DNA of 64,000 nt. Source: CAZOVB01 sp964583095. Lineage in GTDB: Bacteria; Planctomycetota; Phycisphaerae; SM23-33. Below the pieces are notes generated by a model. That model ran no database searches and had not been told where the DNA came from. It saw nothing but the letters and a program-made list of their open reading frames with translations. Numbering within the stretch: position 1 is the stretch's first letter; the number at the start of each line of letters is the position of its first letter. A program made the translations under genes and the position numbers. The stretch covers positions 124,001 through 188,000 of the forward strand of contig CAZOVB010000003.1 of NCBI GenBank assembly GCA_964583095.1, written 5' to 3'. Below are positions 53,221 to 61,767 of the stretch, one piece after another.

Positions 53221-53907
53221 ATGCAGTACCGACTTCCCAAACTCGGCTACGATTACGACGCGTTGGAACCCCATATAGACGCCGGAACGATGGAAATCCA
53301 TCACAGCAAGCACCACGCCGGGTACGTGGCGAAACTCAACTCCACTCTGGAAAAAGCCGGCGGCGAGCTTTCCCACCTGTCCCTCTACGAGCTGCTCTCG
53401 GATATCCGCGTGGTACCCGAGGAGATCCGCCAGGACATTCGCAACAACGCCGGCGGACATCACAACCACAGCTTGTTCTGGCAGATTCTCGCCCCCGGAG
53501 GGGCAAGATCTCCCCAGGAGCAACTGGCCCAGGCGCTGGAAAAATCCTTCGGGCGCCTTGAGAACTTCAAAGAACAGTTCACCCAGGCAGCCACAAGTCG
53601 TTTCGGCTCGGGATGGGCCTGGCTGGGTGTCAATACATCCGCCCGGCTGGAAATCCTCTCCACGCCCAACCAGGATTCGCCCCTGATGCACGCCATTGAT
53701 CCGATCCTGGGCCTGGACGTCTGGGAGCACGCCTATTACCTGAAGTACCAGAACCGACGGGCCGACTACATCGAGGCCTTCTGGAAGGTCGTCAACTGGT
53801 CCAACGTCGGCGAGTTGTACAGCCAGGCCCTGCACTGGCTGAAGAAGGGATCGATCTCAGTTCCCCATTCCGGATCTTCCTCCAACGGCTCGGGCCAAAG
53901 CGGCTGA
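53221..53907 (+). CDS. sodA: Superoxide dismutase, manganese type
   Basis: A 228-residue Fe/Mn superoxide dismutase. Metal ligands His27 (EIHHSKHH), His83 (GGHHNHSLFW), Asp166 and His170 (LDVWEHAYY). Gln in NQDSPLM (about residue 151) and Gly79-His80 before the second ligand match the manganese type rather than the iron type. No signal peptide; a C-terminal Ser/Gly tail of about 20 residues is extra. GGAGGTGG precedes the ATG. Protects an organism with oxygen-sensitive enzymes such as IorAB. Confidence 0.95.
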   Translation: MQYRLPKLGYDYDALEPHIDAGTMEIHHSKHHAGYVAKLNSTLEKAGGELSHLSLYELLSDIRVVPEEIRQDIRNNAGGHHNHSLFWQILAPGGARSPQEQLAQALEKSFGRLENFKEQFTQAATSRFGSGWAWLGVNTSARLEILSTPNQDSPLMHAIDPILGLDVWEHAYYLKYQNRRADYIEAFWKVVNWSNVGELYSQALHWLKKGSISVPHSGSSSNGSGQSG

Positions 53908-53932
53908 GCCGAACCAGGTTCTCTTCATTGAA

Positions 53933-53965
53933 AAGGCCCCGGCGAACAGGTTCTGCCGGGGCCTT
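53933..53965. terminator. Bidirectional terminator between sodA and the VOC gene
   Basis: Perfect 11-bp stem AAGGCCCCGGC/GCCGGGGCCTT with an 11-nt loop between convergent genes. On the minus strand it is followed by TTTTC, a good signal for the VOC gene; on the plus strand the T-run is poor. Confidence 0.8.
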
Positions 53966-53989
53966 GGTCTGCTTGTGTATCCGGGGGGC

Positions 53990-54394
53990 TCAGTTCTCGA
54001 CGCCCTCTTCATATCGGATGACGCAAAACACAGCGCCCTGGGGATCCTGCAAGACGGCCATGCGTCCGACGCCGGGCATGTCGGTGGCTTCCTTGATGAC
54101 CTTGCCTCCGAGCTTCAGAGCATCCGCCGCGGCTTTGTCCACATTGTCCACGGTGACGTACATGCCCCAGACCGGCAGGGGGTTCTTGCACTGCTCGGGC
54201 ATTTTCATGATTCCGCCGATGGGGGCCTGCTCCCCGGCCGGGGTGAAGACGTCGTAGCTGTCTCCACTGTCCATAGAGCCGTCCTGGACTTTCCAGTCCA
54301 GCAGGTCGGCGTAGAACTTCCCGGCTGCCTCGGGATCATCGGTCATCAACTCCACCCAGCTGACCGCTCCGTGCGTTCGAAACACATTTCCCAT
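53990..54394 (-). CDS. VOC-family (glyoxalase/bleomycin resistance) protein
   Basis: A 134-residue VOC protein built of two beta-alpha-beta-beta units: VSWVELMTDDPEAAGKFY at the start of the first and GMYVTVDNVDKAAADALKLG at the second. It resembles members acting on small metabolites, but the metal ligands and substrate are unclear. AAGGAGAAG precedes the ATG. A TAGAAT box at 54442-54447 on the same strand, 47 nt upstream, may be its -10. Confidence 0.85.
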   Translation of the reverse strand: MGNVFRTHGAVSWVELMTDDPEAAGKFYADLLDWKVQDGSMDSGDSYDVFTPAGEQAPIGGIMKMPEQCKNPLPVWGMYVTVDNVDKAAADALKLGGKVIKEATDMPGVGRMAVLQDPQGAVFCVIRYEEGVEN

Positions 54395-54458
54395 CGTTCT
54401 TCTCCTTGAGGTTCGTGCGGGCGCCTACCCGCTCTTGGCCCATTCTATCTGGGCCGGC

Positions 54459-57400
54459 TCAGAAACGCAGCCTCAACGTCTTGATCTCGAACGGACGGAA
54501 ACTCAGCTCCACGCAAGCCCCATCAACCTGCAGAGGTTCGGGATTGCCCTCGAGCATGTCGGTCTGGTGACACTCACGAAGGGCCTCCCAGCAGGTCAGC
54601 CGGGCCCGTGTGGTCTTACGCATCGATTCGTACAGGCGGACGATCACGTCCCCGCTGTCGTCCTCGGCGGGCTTGACGGTCTCGATAATCACGTTGTCGG
54701 CATCGAGGGTAAGGACGCGCTGCTCCCCTCCCGAACCGGGGGCCCTGGTCGGCGGACAATTGAGCTCGTAGCCTTTGCGGACCACATCGGAGGCCTCGAA
54801 GGGGCCTTGGAACGGATACAGGCTGTAGGTAAATTCCTGGGTTCCCTTGTCGGCCTGCTGATCCGGAGCCTGGGGCGCCTTGAGCAGCGTCAGGCTGATC
54901 GTGCCGCCCCGAACGCTCAGGCCGTACTTGCAGTCGTTGAGAATGGCCGAGCCGCCATCGGCCTGGGCCAGTGCCGTCCATTTCTGCTGGGGCACCTCAA
55001 AGCGGTCGGCGTCGTAGGGCCTGGAGGCATGGTTGGGCCTCTTGATGTGCCCGAACTGGATCTCGCTGATCGCCTCGTCGCAGTGGATATCCAGTGGGAA
55101 GTCGGCCTTGAGGAGCTTGTGGTCTTCGTTCCATTCAATCCGCGTGACGAAGTCGATGCGTCGGCTGCGCCGCTTGAGGCGGATTTCCTGGACCATCTGC
55201 GAATTGTGGATCCTGCGGGTGATGCGCAGCACGCCGGCCAGTCCGCCCGAACCGACAAGCTCGATCCGGGCCTTGTCCTCCAGGGCGACGGGGGTTTTTT
55301 CGTACATCGAGTCGATGTCCCAGGCGTCGAATTTTGAGGGTACGTCGCGGTACATGCGCAGATCGTTGAGGGGGCCCTTCTGCAGTTCGCGCCCTGTCTG
55401 CTTATCCCGCAGGGAGACGATTCGCCCGTAGTCATCGACCTCCAGGCGAAGGTACTGGTTTTCCAGGGCGCGATCCTCGCCGTCGACCTGGGTCCCGTCG
55501 CCGCAGGGCAGGCGGGGCTGATCGGCCCGGGCGAGAGTGGTCCAGCCCAGGCCCGGCAGAATCGGGTCCACGTAGCGTTTGCCCTCGATGTCCTGGCAGC
55601 AGAGGGCGTCGCCCTCGGCGTCGATCGCGCCGGCCCATCCTTGGGGAAGCTCGATCAGCTCGTAGCGGTCCCAGTTGAGCGAATTGAACAACGTGATGGC
55701 CTCGGAATCATCGGTGATCGACGCCTTGGCCTCCGAGGCGATCTGCCCGGCCTCATCGGCGATGCGCTGATAGTCGGCCTCGGCCTCTTCATAGACGCGC
55801 CCGATGGACGAGCCGGGCAGGATATCGTGGAACTGCAGGAGCAGCAGGTTCTTCCAGCTCCGGTCGATCTGCTGCATGTCGGGCGCATAGCCGCCTTGAA
55901 CGGCGGCCAGGGCCGACCACATTTCCGCTTCGCGCAGGGCCAGTTCTCCCTTTCGGTTGCCCTTTTTGGTTTTGGCCTGGGAGGTGAACACGCCGCGATG
56001 CGCCTGGAAGTACAACTCCCCGACGTAAGGCTCCTCGGGCCAGCCCTGCTCGTCCTGGTGACGGAAGTAGTCCAGCGGCGAGGCATGCTGGAACCTGGGA
56101 CAGCCTTGCAGATCCTCGGCGCGGGAAGCGAACTCCAGATGGTCGCGCTCCGGACCGCCTCCCCCGTCTCCCCAGCCGAACGGGAACAGGCGCGAGTCGA
56201 AGCCTTCCTTCTCGGGCCTCTGACGCCAGCGCTGGATCATGTGCGTCGGGCTCGTCTGGGAATTGTAGTCGTGCATCAGGTGCACGCCGACGTCCGAGCC
56301 GTCAATGCCCTGCCAGCGGAAGACCGTTCGCGGGAAGTCGTCCCCGCCGTGGTAGTTCCAGTAGATCTTGGCCGTGGCGAAGTAATCGATCCCGCAGCCT
56401 TTGAGGATTTGCGGCAGAGCGGCTGTGTAGCCGAACACGTCCGGCAGCCAGAGCATCCGACAGTCCACCCCCAGCTCCTCCCGGAAGAACCGCTTGCCGA
56501 TGAGGAACTGGCGGATCAAGCTCTCGCCGCTGGAGATGTTCGTGTCCATCTCCACCCAGGTTCCGCCCTCGGCAATGATCCGCCCCTGTGCAACCGCTTC
56601 CTTGGCCCTGTGGTAGAGCTGGGGGTACTTGTTCTTGACGACGTCGAACAGGTAGGCCTGGCTGTGGAGGAAACGGTAGCCGGGGTAGCGTTGGATCATC
56701 CGAAGCTGATTGGACAGTGTGCGGGCGGCCTTGCGGTCCGTCTCGGCCAGTGGCCAGAGCCAGGCCACGTCGAGATGCGCATGACCAAAGCCGAAGAGTT
56801 TCGGCGCGACGGTACCGTTCCTGCACTCCAGTGCGGGACGAAGCACCTGCCTGCCCTTGCCGAAGGTCTGGATTCTGGTCGGAAGGTCCGGCTCTTCAAA
56901 GTCCACCACGAGGGTCATCTTGCGCAGGGCCTGGTCGATCTGTGCAACCCGCAGGCTGTCCGGGTCGAGCTGATCTCGCAGCTCCAGGAGGCACTGGGTG
57001 TCGAGCCAGAGTTGATAGGCCTCTTCGCACCAGGTTCCGACGCTGGTAGCGCCCAGGCTCTGCTGCGTCTGGCCGATCGGGTAGACGGTTCGCCCCGGCG
57101 GGGTCGGGCCTGCATGACAGGGCGTGCCCCCGCTGGGGCCCGCATAGGCCTCAGCCAGCAGGGAAAAGCTCTCGCCGGCCTGGGCCTTTTCGGTCAGACG
57201 GATCCTGCTATCGTGAAGGTCCCGCTCGCCGAGCAGCACGCCGTCGCGATAGAGCAGGACCCCTTTGCCCGCGAAGCCATAGGCCAGGTAGACCTCCCGG
57301 CCTTCCAGGCTCGGATCCAACTGGAAGTCCATCCGGAACCAGGCGTAGTCCCACTTGCCCCCCCAGTCGGTGCCGACGTCCATCGGGGCAAACTCCCGCC

Positions 57401-57536
57401 TGGAGGCCTCTTCCGGGCAGAGCTGCTCCTTTGTGATAAATGCCTGGACCGGGACATCCTGGACCGGGTTGTACCAGTGCCTGGGCATTTCGTTGATCCA
57501 CGAGGCCAGGCGTTCACGCCATTCCTTGTTCAGCAT
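54459..57536 (-). CDS. Alpha-mannosidase, GH38
   Basis: A 1025-residue GH38 enzyme that removes alpha-linked mannose, cytoplasmic (no signal peptide). FGFGHAHLDVAWLWP gives zinc ligands His252/His254-type and Asp256; LWLPDVFGYTAALPQIL carries the nucleophile Asp366; LLLQFHDILPGSSIG supplies another ligand. An N-terminal beta module (about 1-240) and C-terminal mannosidase beta domains complete it. GGAAAGAG precedes the ATG, and the gene follows the dehydrogenase gene by 72 nt on the same strand, so they are probably cotranscribed. Confidence 0.95.
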   Translation of the reverse strand: MLNKEWRERLASWINEMPRHWYNPVQDVPVQAFITKEQLCPEEASRREFAPMDVGTDWGGKWDYAWFRMDFQLDPSLEGREVYLAYGFAGKGVLLYRDGVLLGERDLHDSRIRLTEKAQAGESFSLLAEAYAGPSGGTPCHAGPTPPGRTVYPIGQTQQSLGATSVGTWCEEAYQLWLDTQCLLELRDQLDPDSLRVAQIDQALRKMTLVVDFEEPDLPTRIQTFGKGRQVLRPALECRNGTVAPKLFGFGHAHLDVAWLWPLAETDRKAARTLSNQLRMIQRYPGYRFLHSQAYLFDVVKNKYPQLYHRAKEAVAQGRIIAEGGTWVEMDTNISSGESLIRQFLIGKRFFREELGVDCRMLWLPDVFGYTAALPQILKGCGIDYFATAKIYWNYHGGDDFPRTVFRWQGIDGSDVGVHLMHDYNSQTSPTHMIQRWRQRPEKEGFDSRLFPFGWGDGGGGPERDHLEFASRAEDLQGCPRFQHASPLDYFRHQDEQGWPEEPYVGELYFQAHRGVFTSQAKTKKGNRKGELALREAEMWSALAAVQGGYAPDMQQIDRSWKNLLLLQFHDILPGSSIGRVYEEAEADYQRIADEAGQIASEAKASITDDSEAITLFNSLNWDRYELIELPQGWAGAIDAEGDALCCQDIEGKRYVDPILPGLGWTTLARADQPRLPCGDGTQVDGEDRALENQYLRLEVDDYGRIVSLRDKQTGRELQKGPLNDLRMYRDVPSKFDAWDIDSMYEKTPVALEDKARIELVGSGGLAGVLRITRRIHNSQMVQEIRLKRRSRRIDFVTRIEWNEDHKLLKADFPLDIHCDEAISEIQFGHIKRPNHASRPYDADRFEVPQQKWTALAQADGGSAILNDCKYGLSVRGGTISLTLLKAPQAPDQQADKGTQEFTYSLYPFQGPFEASDVVRKGYELNCPPTRAPGSGGEQRVLTLDADNVIIETVKPAEDDSGDVIVRLYESMRKTTRARLTCWEALRECHQTDMLEGNPEPLQVDGACVELSFRPFEIKTLRLRF

Positions 57537-57608
57537 GTACTGCTCTTTCCAGTTGGGGACAAGCCGGGCAAACGTCTCAGTTGCGCATTGCCCGAGCGAG
57601 AAGTTGAA

Positions 57609-58667
57609 TCAGTCGACGTCGTCGCCGATGTGCACCATGGCCTTGATCACGCCATCGCTGTAGTCGTCGAGGATTTCAAACGCCCGTGGAGCTTCTTCCA
57701 GGGACATCTCGTGGGTAACCATCGGGCTCAGATCCACCTCGCCTCGGGCTACCATTTCGAGAGCGGGGGCCACACATTCGTTCTGCCTTCTCACCGGCTG
57801 GACGAGGATCTCCTTGCGCCGCAGGGTCGAGGCATCGAAGCTGATGCGGTCCAGCTCGGGAATACCGACCATCAGGAGCTTTCCACCGGGGCGGAGAATC
57901 CCGAGGCCCTGGTCGAGGGTGTCCTGCTCGCCCGCACACTCGAAGACGCAATCGACGCCTTCGCCGGCCAGGCCGAGGATCTGCTTCACCACGTCCTGCT
58001 TTTCGGGGTTGGCCCTCCATCCTGCGCCCATAGCCTCTGCATGTTTGCAGCGGTACTGGCGAATATCGGTCATGAAGACGCGCTCTACCCCCGACTGCCG
58101 GCAGGCCAGGAGCACGCACAACCCGATGGGCCCGGAGCCGAGAATGGCTACAGACTTGCCCGTGAGGTCTTCTCCGGCCAGAAGTTGGGAATACAGGCCG
58201 ATCGAAAACGGCTCGACCAGGGCGGCATCGGTCATCGTCAGTTCATCGGGGACCTTGTAACAGCTCTGGGCGGGCATGAGGATCCGCTCACACAGGCAGC
58301 CGGGCATCTGTCCGGGACAGCCAAGGAAGGTCTGGTTTCGGCAGGTGTGGACCCGCCCGGAGAGACACTGATCGCATCGGTTGCACCAGATGAGCGGATC
58401 GACGGCCACGCGGTCGCCCGGTGCGAAGCCTTCGACGTCGGGCCCGGTCTGCTCGACAATGGCCGAGCATTCGTGTCCGAGCATCCAGGGGAAATCGACG
58501 ACCTGGTCGCCGATGCGTCCGGTGCGGTAGTAGTGCAGGTCCGAACCGCAGATACCCACGGTGACGATGCGCAGCAGGAGCTGGCCCTGCCCGGGGGATT
58601 CCGGCTCGGGGACCTGCTTCATTTCCATTTGCCGGATCCCCGTCAACAGCAGCCCTTGCATGGACAT
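57609..58667 (-). CDS. Zinc-dependent alcohol/polyol dehydrogenase
   Basis: A 352-residue medium-chain dehydrogenase of the sorbitol or threonine dehydrogenase group. Catalytic zinc: ICGSDLHYY and GHECSAIVEQ; structural zinc: four cysteines in CNRCDQCLSGRVHTC; cofactor site AILGSGPIGLCVLLA (GxGxxG) for NAD(H). It likely oxidises a sugar or polyol, fitting the GH38 neighbour. ATG 58667 is 2 nt after the DUF6485 stop; the longer open frame upstream overlaps that gene and is not used. Confidence 0.9.
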   Translation of the reverse strand: MSMQGLLLTGIRQMEMKQVPEPESPGQGQLLLRIVTVGICGSDLHYYRTGRIGDQVVDFPWMLGHECSAIVEQTGPDVEGFAPGDRVAVDPLIWCNRCDQCLSGRVHTCRNQTFLGCPGQMPGCLCERILMPAQSCYKVPDELTMTDAALVEPFSIGLYSQLLAGEDLTGKSVAILGSGPIGLCVLLACRQSGVERVFMTDIRQYRCKHAEAMGAGWRANPEKQDVVKQILGLAGEGVDCVFECAGEQDTLDQGLGILRPGGKLLMVGIPELDRISFDASTLRRKEILVQPVRRQNECVAPALEMVARGEVDLSPMVTHEMSLEEAPRAFEILDDYSDGVIKAMVHIGDDVD

Positions 58668-58669
58668 CG

Positions 58670-58864
58670 CTACAGGTTCCAGGCTTTGGCGAAGGCAGCG
58701 AAGCTGCGATCGTAGGTCTTCTCCGCCTCTGGCGGGAAGCAACAGCCGGGCAACTGCTTGCTCTTGAGATGGTACTGCAGGCAGTCGCAGCAGAGGCCCT
58801 GCTTGCCGCAGGCGGTGTAGGTGCAGGTGCAGAACTCCTGGTTCTTCTCGCGTTTGCATTCCAT
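58670..58864 (-). CDS. DUF6485-type small cysteine-rich protein
   Basis: A 64-residue protein with eight cysteines in the pattern MEC... CTCTYTACGKQGLCCDCL ... LPGCCFPPEAEKTYDRS, which I recognise as the DUF6485 family. It probably binds metal. No function is known. First gene of the operon with the dehydrogenase, 2 nt away. Confidence 0.85.
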   Translation of the reverse strand: MECKREKNQEFCTCTYTACGKQGLCCDCLQYHLKSKQLPGCCFPPEAEKTYDRSFAAFAKAWNL

Positions 58865-58916
58865 TTGCAGACTCTTCCTTCACTGGGGTCAGGGGTGGCA
58901 ATTCAAAGAGTTGGCC

Positions 58917-58945
58917 ATTGTAGCGGCTGGAACGGGGCAGAAAAA
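58917..58945 (-). promoter_or_regulatory. Candidate promoter of the DUF6485-dehydrogenase-GH38 operon
   Basis: On the minus strand TTTTTC (58945-58940), 17 nt, TACAAT (58922-58917). The leader would be about 46 nt. Confidence 0.4.
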
Positions 58946-59092
58946 GACGCCTTTTGCTTCTCCGGGTTCTGCCCGGAAAGTCTTTGATCCGGGGCGGTCG
59001 GCTGGAGGATCCATGCGGCTTGGGCCCCCGGCGAAATCCAATTTCGCAGTTCGGGGAACCTCAATCTCTTCAGGAACGTTACTGAGAGGGAA

Positions 59093-59098
59093 TAGAAT
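59093..59098 (+). promoter_or_regulatory. -10 box TAGAAT of the thioredoxin-like gene
   Basis: TAGAAT 41 nt before the ATG at 59140, the same -10 form as at thrC, hisF and the ior operon. The -35 region is poor (TTCAGG at 18 nt). Confidence 0.45.
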
Positions 59099-59139
59099 AC
59101 TGCGTCGAGACCTTGTTCCTTCAACTTCAGGGAGTTGAC

Positions 59140-60168
59140 ATGAAACGCTTTGCAACGCTCGCATCTGTAACTTTGGCCGTGTTGGCCTTGAGCGCATCCT
59201 CGGTTCAGGCCGCCGATGTGGAGGGGTTCGAATCGACCTGGAAGGCTGCTCAGGCCAAGGCCGAAAAAGCAAACAAACCGATCTACGCCCACTTCACCAC
59301 GACGTGGTGCGGGTGGTGTCGAAGAATCGAGGACGACACCTATGCCAGCGAGAAGGGCAAGGAAGCTCTGAAGGATTTCGTTGCGGTCAGCCTGGACTGC
59401 ACCGTGCCCCGGGGCGAGCAGCCCAAGGGCAACACGCTGACCAATATTCAGTTGATGCAGAAGTACGGCGGATCGGGCTATCCGTTCCTGGTCATGACCA
59501 CCCCCGACGGGACGCTGCTGCACAGCTTCAGCGGTTACGTCCAGCCGGACCAGTTCCAGGCCGAAGCCCAGCGTGCCCTCAAGGCATGGAAGACTTTCAA
59601 GGGATTTCGCGAATACGAAGCCAAGGCCGACAAGTCCTCCATGGAGTACAATGTCAAGGCGTTGAACTTCTACGCGGACGTCAAGAACTTCGAAAAGGCT
59701 TCCGAGCCGGCTAAGAAGATCCTCAAGGCCGAGCCGAAACACGAACTGGCCCTTAAGGCCCAATACGTGCTCTTCATGGCCATGAGCGAACAAGGCAAAG
59801 AGGACCAGGCCCGAAAGCATTTCCAGAAGCTGAAGGAACTGGATCCGAAGAATGAGAAGGGCCTGCTCGAACAGGCCGTCTGGGCCAAGGCCGATCAACT
59901 CATCGTCACGTACCGCCAGGCGGAAGACGAAAGCCAGGCCAAGCAGGTCCTCTCCACCATCGCCGACCGGTTGAAGACCCTCGCCGGAGAGGAAATCGAA
60001 CTGGAAGATCCGGTTCGACTGCACTACATCCTGGGCAACGTCTACAACATGATCGAGAAGACCGACCAGGCCGTGAAACATTGGAAGACGGCCCTGGGCC
60101 ACAATCCGCCCGGACGCCTGCAACAGGAAATCCAGCGGAGAATCGATCAGAACACCGACTCGGAATAG
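59140..60168 (+). CDS. Exported thioredoxin-like protein with TPR tail
   Basis: A 342-residue protein with a 24-residue signal peptide (ending SVQA|AD). Residues about 30-150 are a thioredoxin fold with the redox motif CGWC (57-60) and the cis-Pro loop GSGYPFLVM. The C-terminal half is helical and TPR-like (ALNFYADVKNFEKASEPAKK; LGNVYNMIEKTDQAVKHWKT). It may act in periplasmic disulfide exchange with a bound partner. ATG 59140 has GGGAG upstream. A terminator follows. Confidence 0.88.
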   Translation: MKRFATLASVTLAVLALSASSVQAADVEGFESTWKAAQAKAEKANKPIYAHFTTTWCGWCRRIEDDTYASEKGKEALKDFVAVSLDCTVPRGEQPKGNTLTNIQLMQKYGGSGYPFLVMTTPDGTLLHSFSGYVQPDQFQAEAQRALKAWKTFKGFREYEAKADKSSMEYNVKALNFYADVKNFEKASEPAKKILKAEPKHELALKAQYVLFMAMSEQGKEDQARKHFQKLKELDPKNEKGLLEQAVWAKADQLIVTYRQAEDESQAKQVLSTIADRLKTLAGEEIELEDPVRLHYILGNVYNMIEKTDQAVKHWKTALGHNPPGRLQQEIQRRIDQNTDSE

Positions 60169-60190
60169 ACCCGAGTACATAGAGCACGAC

Positions 60191-60221
60191 AGGCCCCGGG
60201 GTCTCCAGGATTCCGGGGCCT
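60191..60221 (+). terminator. Intrinsic terminator of the thioredoxin-like gene
   Basis: Stem AGGCCCCGG/CCGGGGCCT (9 bp, 13-nt loop) followed by TTTCCTC, 22 nt after the stop. The stem core matches that of the terminator at 53933-53965. Confidence 0.75.
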
Positions 60222-60279
60222 TTCCTCTGCGCCGGAATCAACAGTGGCCCCGCCGGTGCACGAAACCTATCATGTGGCC

Positions 60280-60750
60280 ATGCGAACGATGCTGCTGACC
60301 CTGACTCTCCTGGCCGCGATGGGCTTCGTGACAGGCTGCAAGGAACCTCCGCCGGCGTCCGATCCGAAACGCCCGGAGATCCTCGGCTTTGATTCCCTCC
60401 ACTGGGGCCAGGCCCCTACCAATGACATGGCGCCCTTCCGGACCCACGAGGGAAAGACCGACTACCGCCGCGAGAATCCGCCTGAAAACCTGGGTGAGGT
60501 CCCGCTCAAGACGGCTGTTTATACCTTCCGGCAGGGAAAACTGTCGGCCATCCGCCTGGTCGCGGATTCCAGGGATCCCCGGCGCGTCGCAGCCGAACTG
60601 TCTCAGCGTTGGGGCCCGCCCGATAGGCAGAAGCACGGGCAGATCCTCTGGCAACGAGGCCCGGTGCGGGTGGCCGTCTTCCAGGCGATCCTGCCCGAGG
60701 TGCAGGTGGAAATGGTTCACGAGGACCTCTTAGACCCCCGGGAGCCATAG
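60280..60750 (+). CDS. Small lipoprotein of unknown function
   Basis: A 156-residue lipoprotein: signal MRTMLLTLTLLAAMGFVTG then lipobox Cys20. The mature part has LGFDSLHWGQAPTNDMAPF and AELSQRWGPPDRQ and no recognised domain. No ribosome site is seen; TATCAT lies 6 nt before the ATG and TGGCCC 17 nt further upstream, suggesting a leaderless transcript. Three nt separate its stop from the next gene. Confidence 0.72.
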   Translation: MRTMLLTLTLLAAMGFVTGCKEPPPASDPKRPEILGFDSLHWGQAPTNDMAPFRTHEGKTDYRRENPPENLGEVPLKTAVYTFRQGKLSAIRLVADSRDPRRVAAELSQRWGPPDRQKHGQILWQRGPVRVAVFQAILPEVQVEMVHEDLLDPREP

Positions 60751-60753
60751 ATC

Positions 60754-61767
60754 ATGCCCTCGCCGGCCCAACAGGCCCGTCTGTATCGGAATCTCTATAC
60801 GCTTCTCAAGGCGGGAATCGGGATTTCCCGCGCCCTGGATACCGCTTCAAAAAACGCCCGGGGCCCTGCCGCTCGTGCATGCCGACAGGTGCGAGAGCAG
60901 ATCGGCCAGGGACGCTCCCTTGCCCAGGCGATGGCCTCTCATCCCCGTGCCTTTGGCCCCCTGGACGTCAAGCTCATCCAGGCCGGCGAGGAGTCAGGCC
61001 AACTGGCCGAGACGTTCGAACAATTGAGCCGATGGCACGAACTCCGCAAGCAGGTCCGGGCCAATATCACCTCGGGCCTGATGTTGCCGGGCCTGATCCT
61101 CCACGCCGCAGCCATCTTCGCCCCCCTGCCCGGGTTCGTGCTGGGAACGTTGACGATCGGTGGCTACATCGCATCGGCGCTGGGGATTCTGGCCGTGCTC
61201 TATGTGCCCCTGCTGCTGGTGGCAGCGATCGTCTACCTGACCCCGCCGACGGGCCCGGCCCGGACGGCCCTGGACCACCTGACCGGCGCGATCCCCTTTT
61301 TGTCCGGAGGCCTGTTGCAACTGGCCTACGCCCGGTACTTTCGTGTGATGGGCATGTTGCTCTCGGCCGGTGTCCCGGTTCGCCAGGCCTCCCGGACCGC
61401 CTCGCAGTTATGCCCCAATGCCCGGGTGCGAAGGCAGGTGCGCGGCGCGGCCGAATCGGTCGAACAGGGCCAAAGCTTCTCGGCCGGGCTGAGCCCTTCC
61501 ATGCCCGGTGAATACCGCGAAGGCCTGACGGTGGCGGAGGAATCCGGCACGCTCGACGAAGCCTTCGAGCGCCTGGCGGATCTTGCCCAGGAAGCGGCCG
61601 ATCGTCGCATGACCCAACTGAGCGTCTGGCTGCCGCGTCTGGTGTACTTTGGCGTGGTACTGCTGCTGGCCTGGCACGTCCTGCACAATGCCCGAATGGT
61701 CCTGGAGAGAACCGGCTCGGTATTGGGGTTTCTCAAACCCCCGCCCGGCGGTAGAATTTTCCTGTGA
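60754..61767 (+). CDS. Type II secretion F / PilC-like membrane protein
   Basis: A 337-residue GspF/PilC-type platform protein with two F domains: NLYTLLKAGIGISRALDTAS and FRVMGMLLSAGVPVRQASRT, each followed by the GEESGQLAETFE or AEESGTLDEAFE motif, plus three membrane segments. Somewhat shorter than PilC (about 400), lacking the N-terminal leader. No ATPase or pilin gene is adjacent; the PilT- and GspE-like genes are 15 kb away and could be its partners. Confidence 0.87.
   Translation: MPSPAQQARLYRNLYTLLKAGIGISRALDTASKNARGPAARACRQVREQIGQGRSLAQAMASHPRAFGPLDVKLIQAGEESGQLAETFEQLSRWHELRKQVRANITSGLMLPGLILHAAAIFAPLPGFVLGTLTIGGYIASALGILAVLYVPLLLVAAIVYLTPPTGPARTALDHLTGAIPFLSGGLLQLAYARYFRVMGMLLSAGVPVRQASRTASQLCPNARVRRQVRGAAESVEQGQSFSAGLSPSMPGEYREGLTVAEESGTLDEAFERLADLAQEAADRRMTQLSVWLPRLVYFGVVLLLAWHVLHNARMVLERTGSVLGFLKPPPGGRIFL

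Noticed and set aside
55641..58715. A 1024-codon open frame on the plus strand opposite GH38 and the dehydrogenase
   Set aside because: It is the antisense frame of two clearly recognisable genes; its translation is low-complexity and resembles no family.
59225..59234. GGTTCGAATC, a tRNA T-loop-like motif
   Set aside because: It is inside the thioredoxin-like coding region and no acceptor or anticodon stem can be formed around it.
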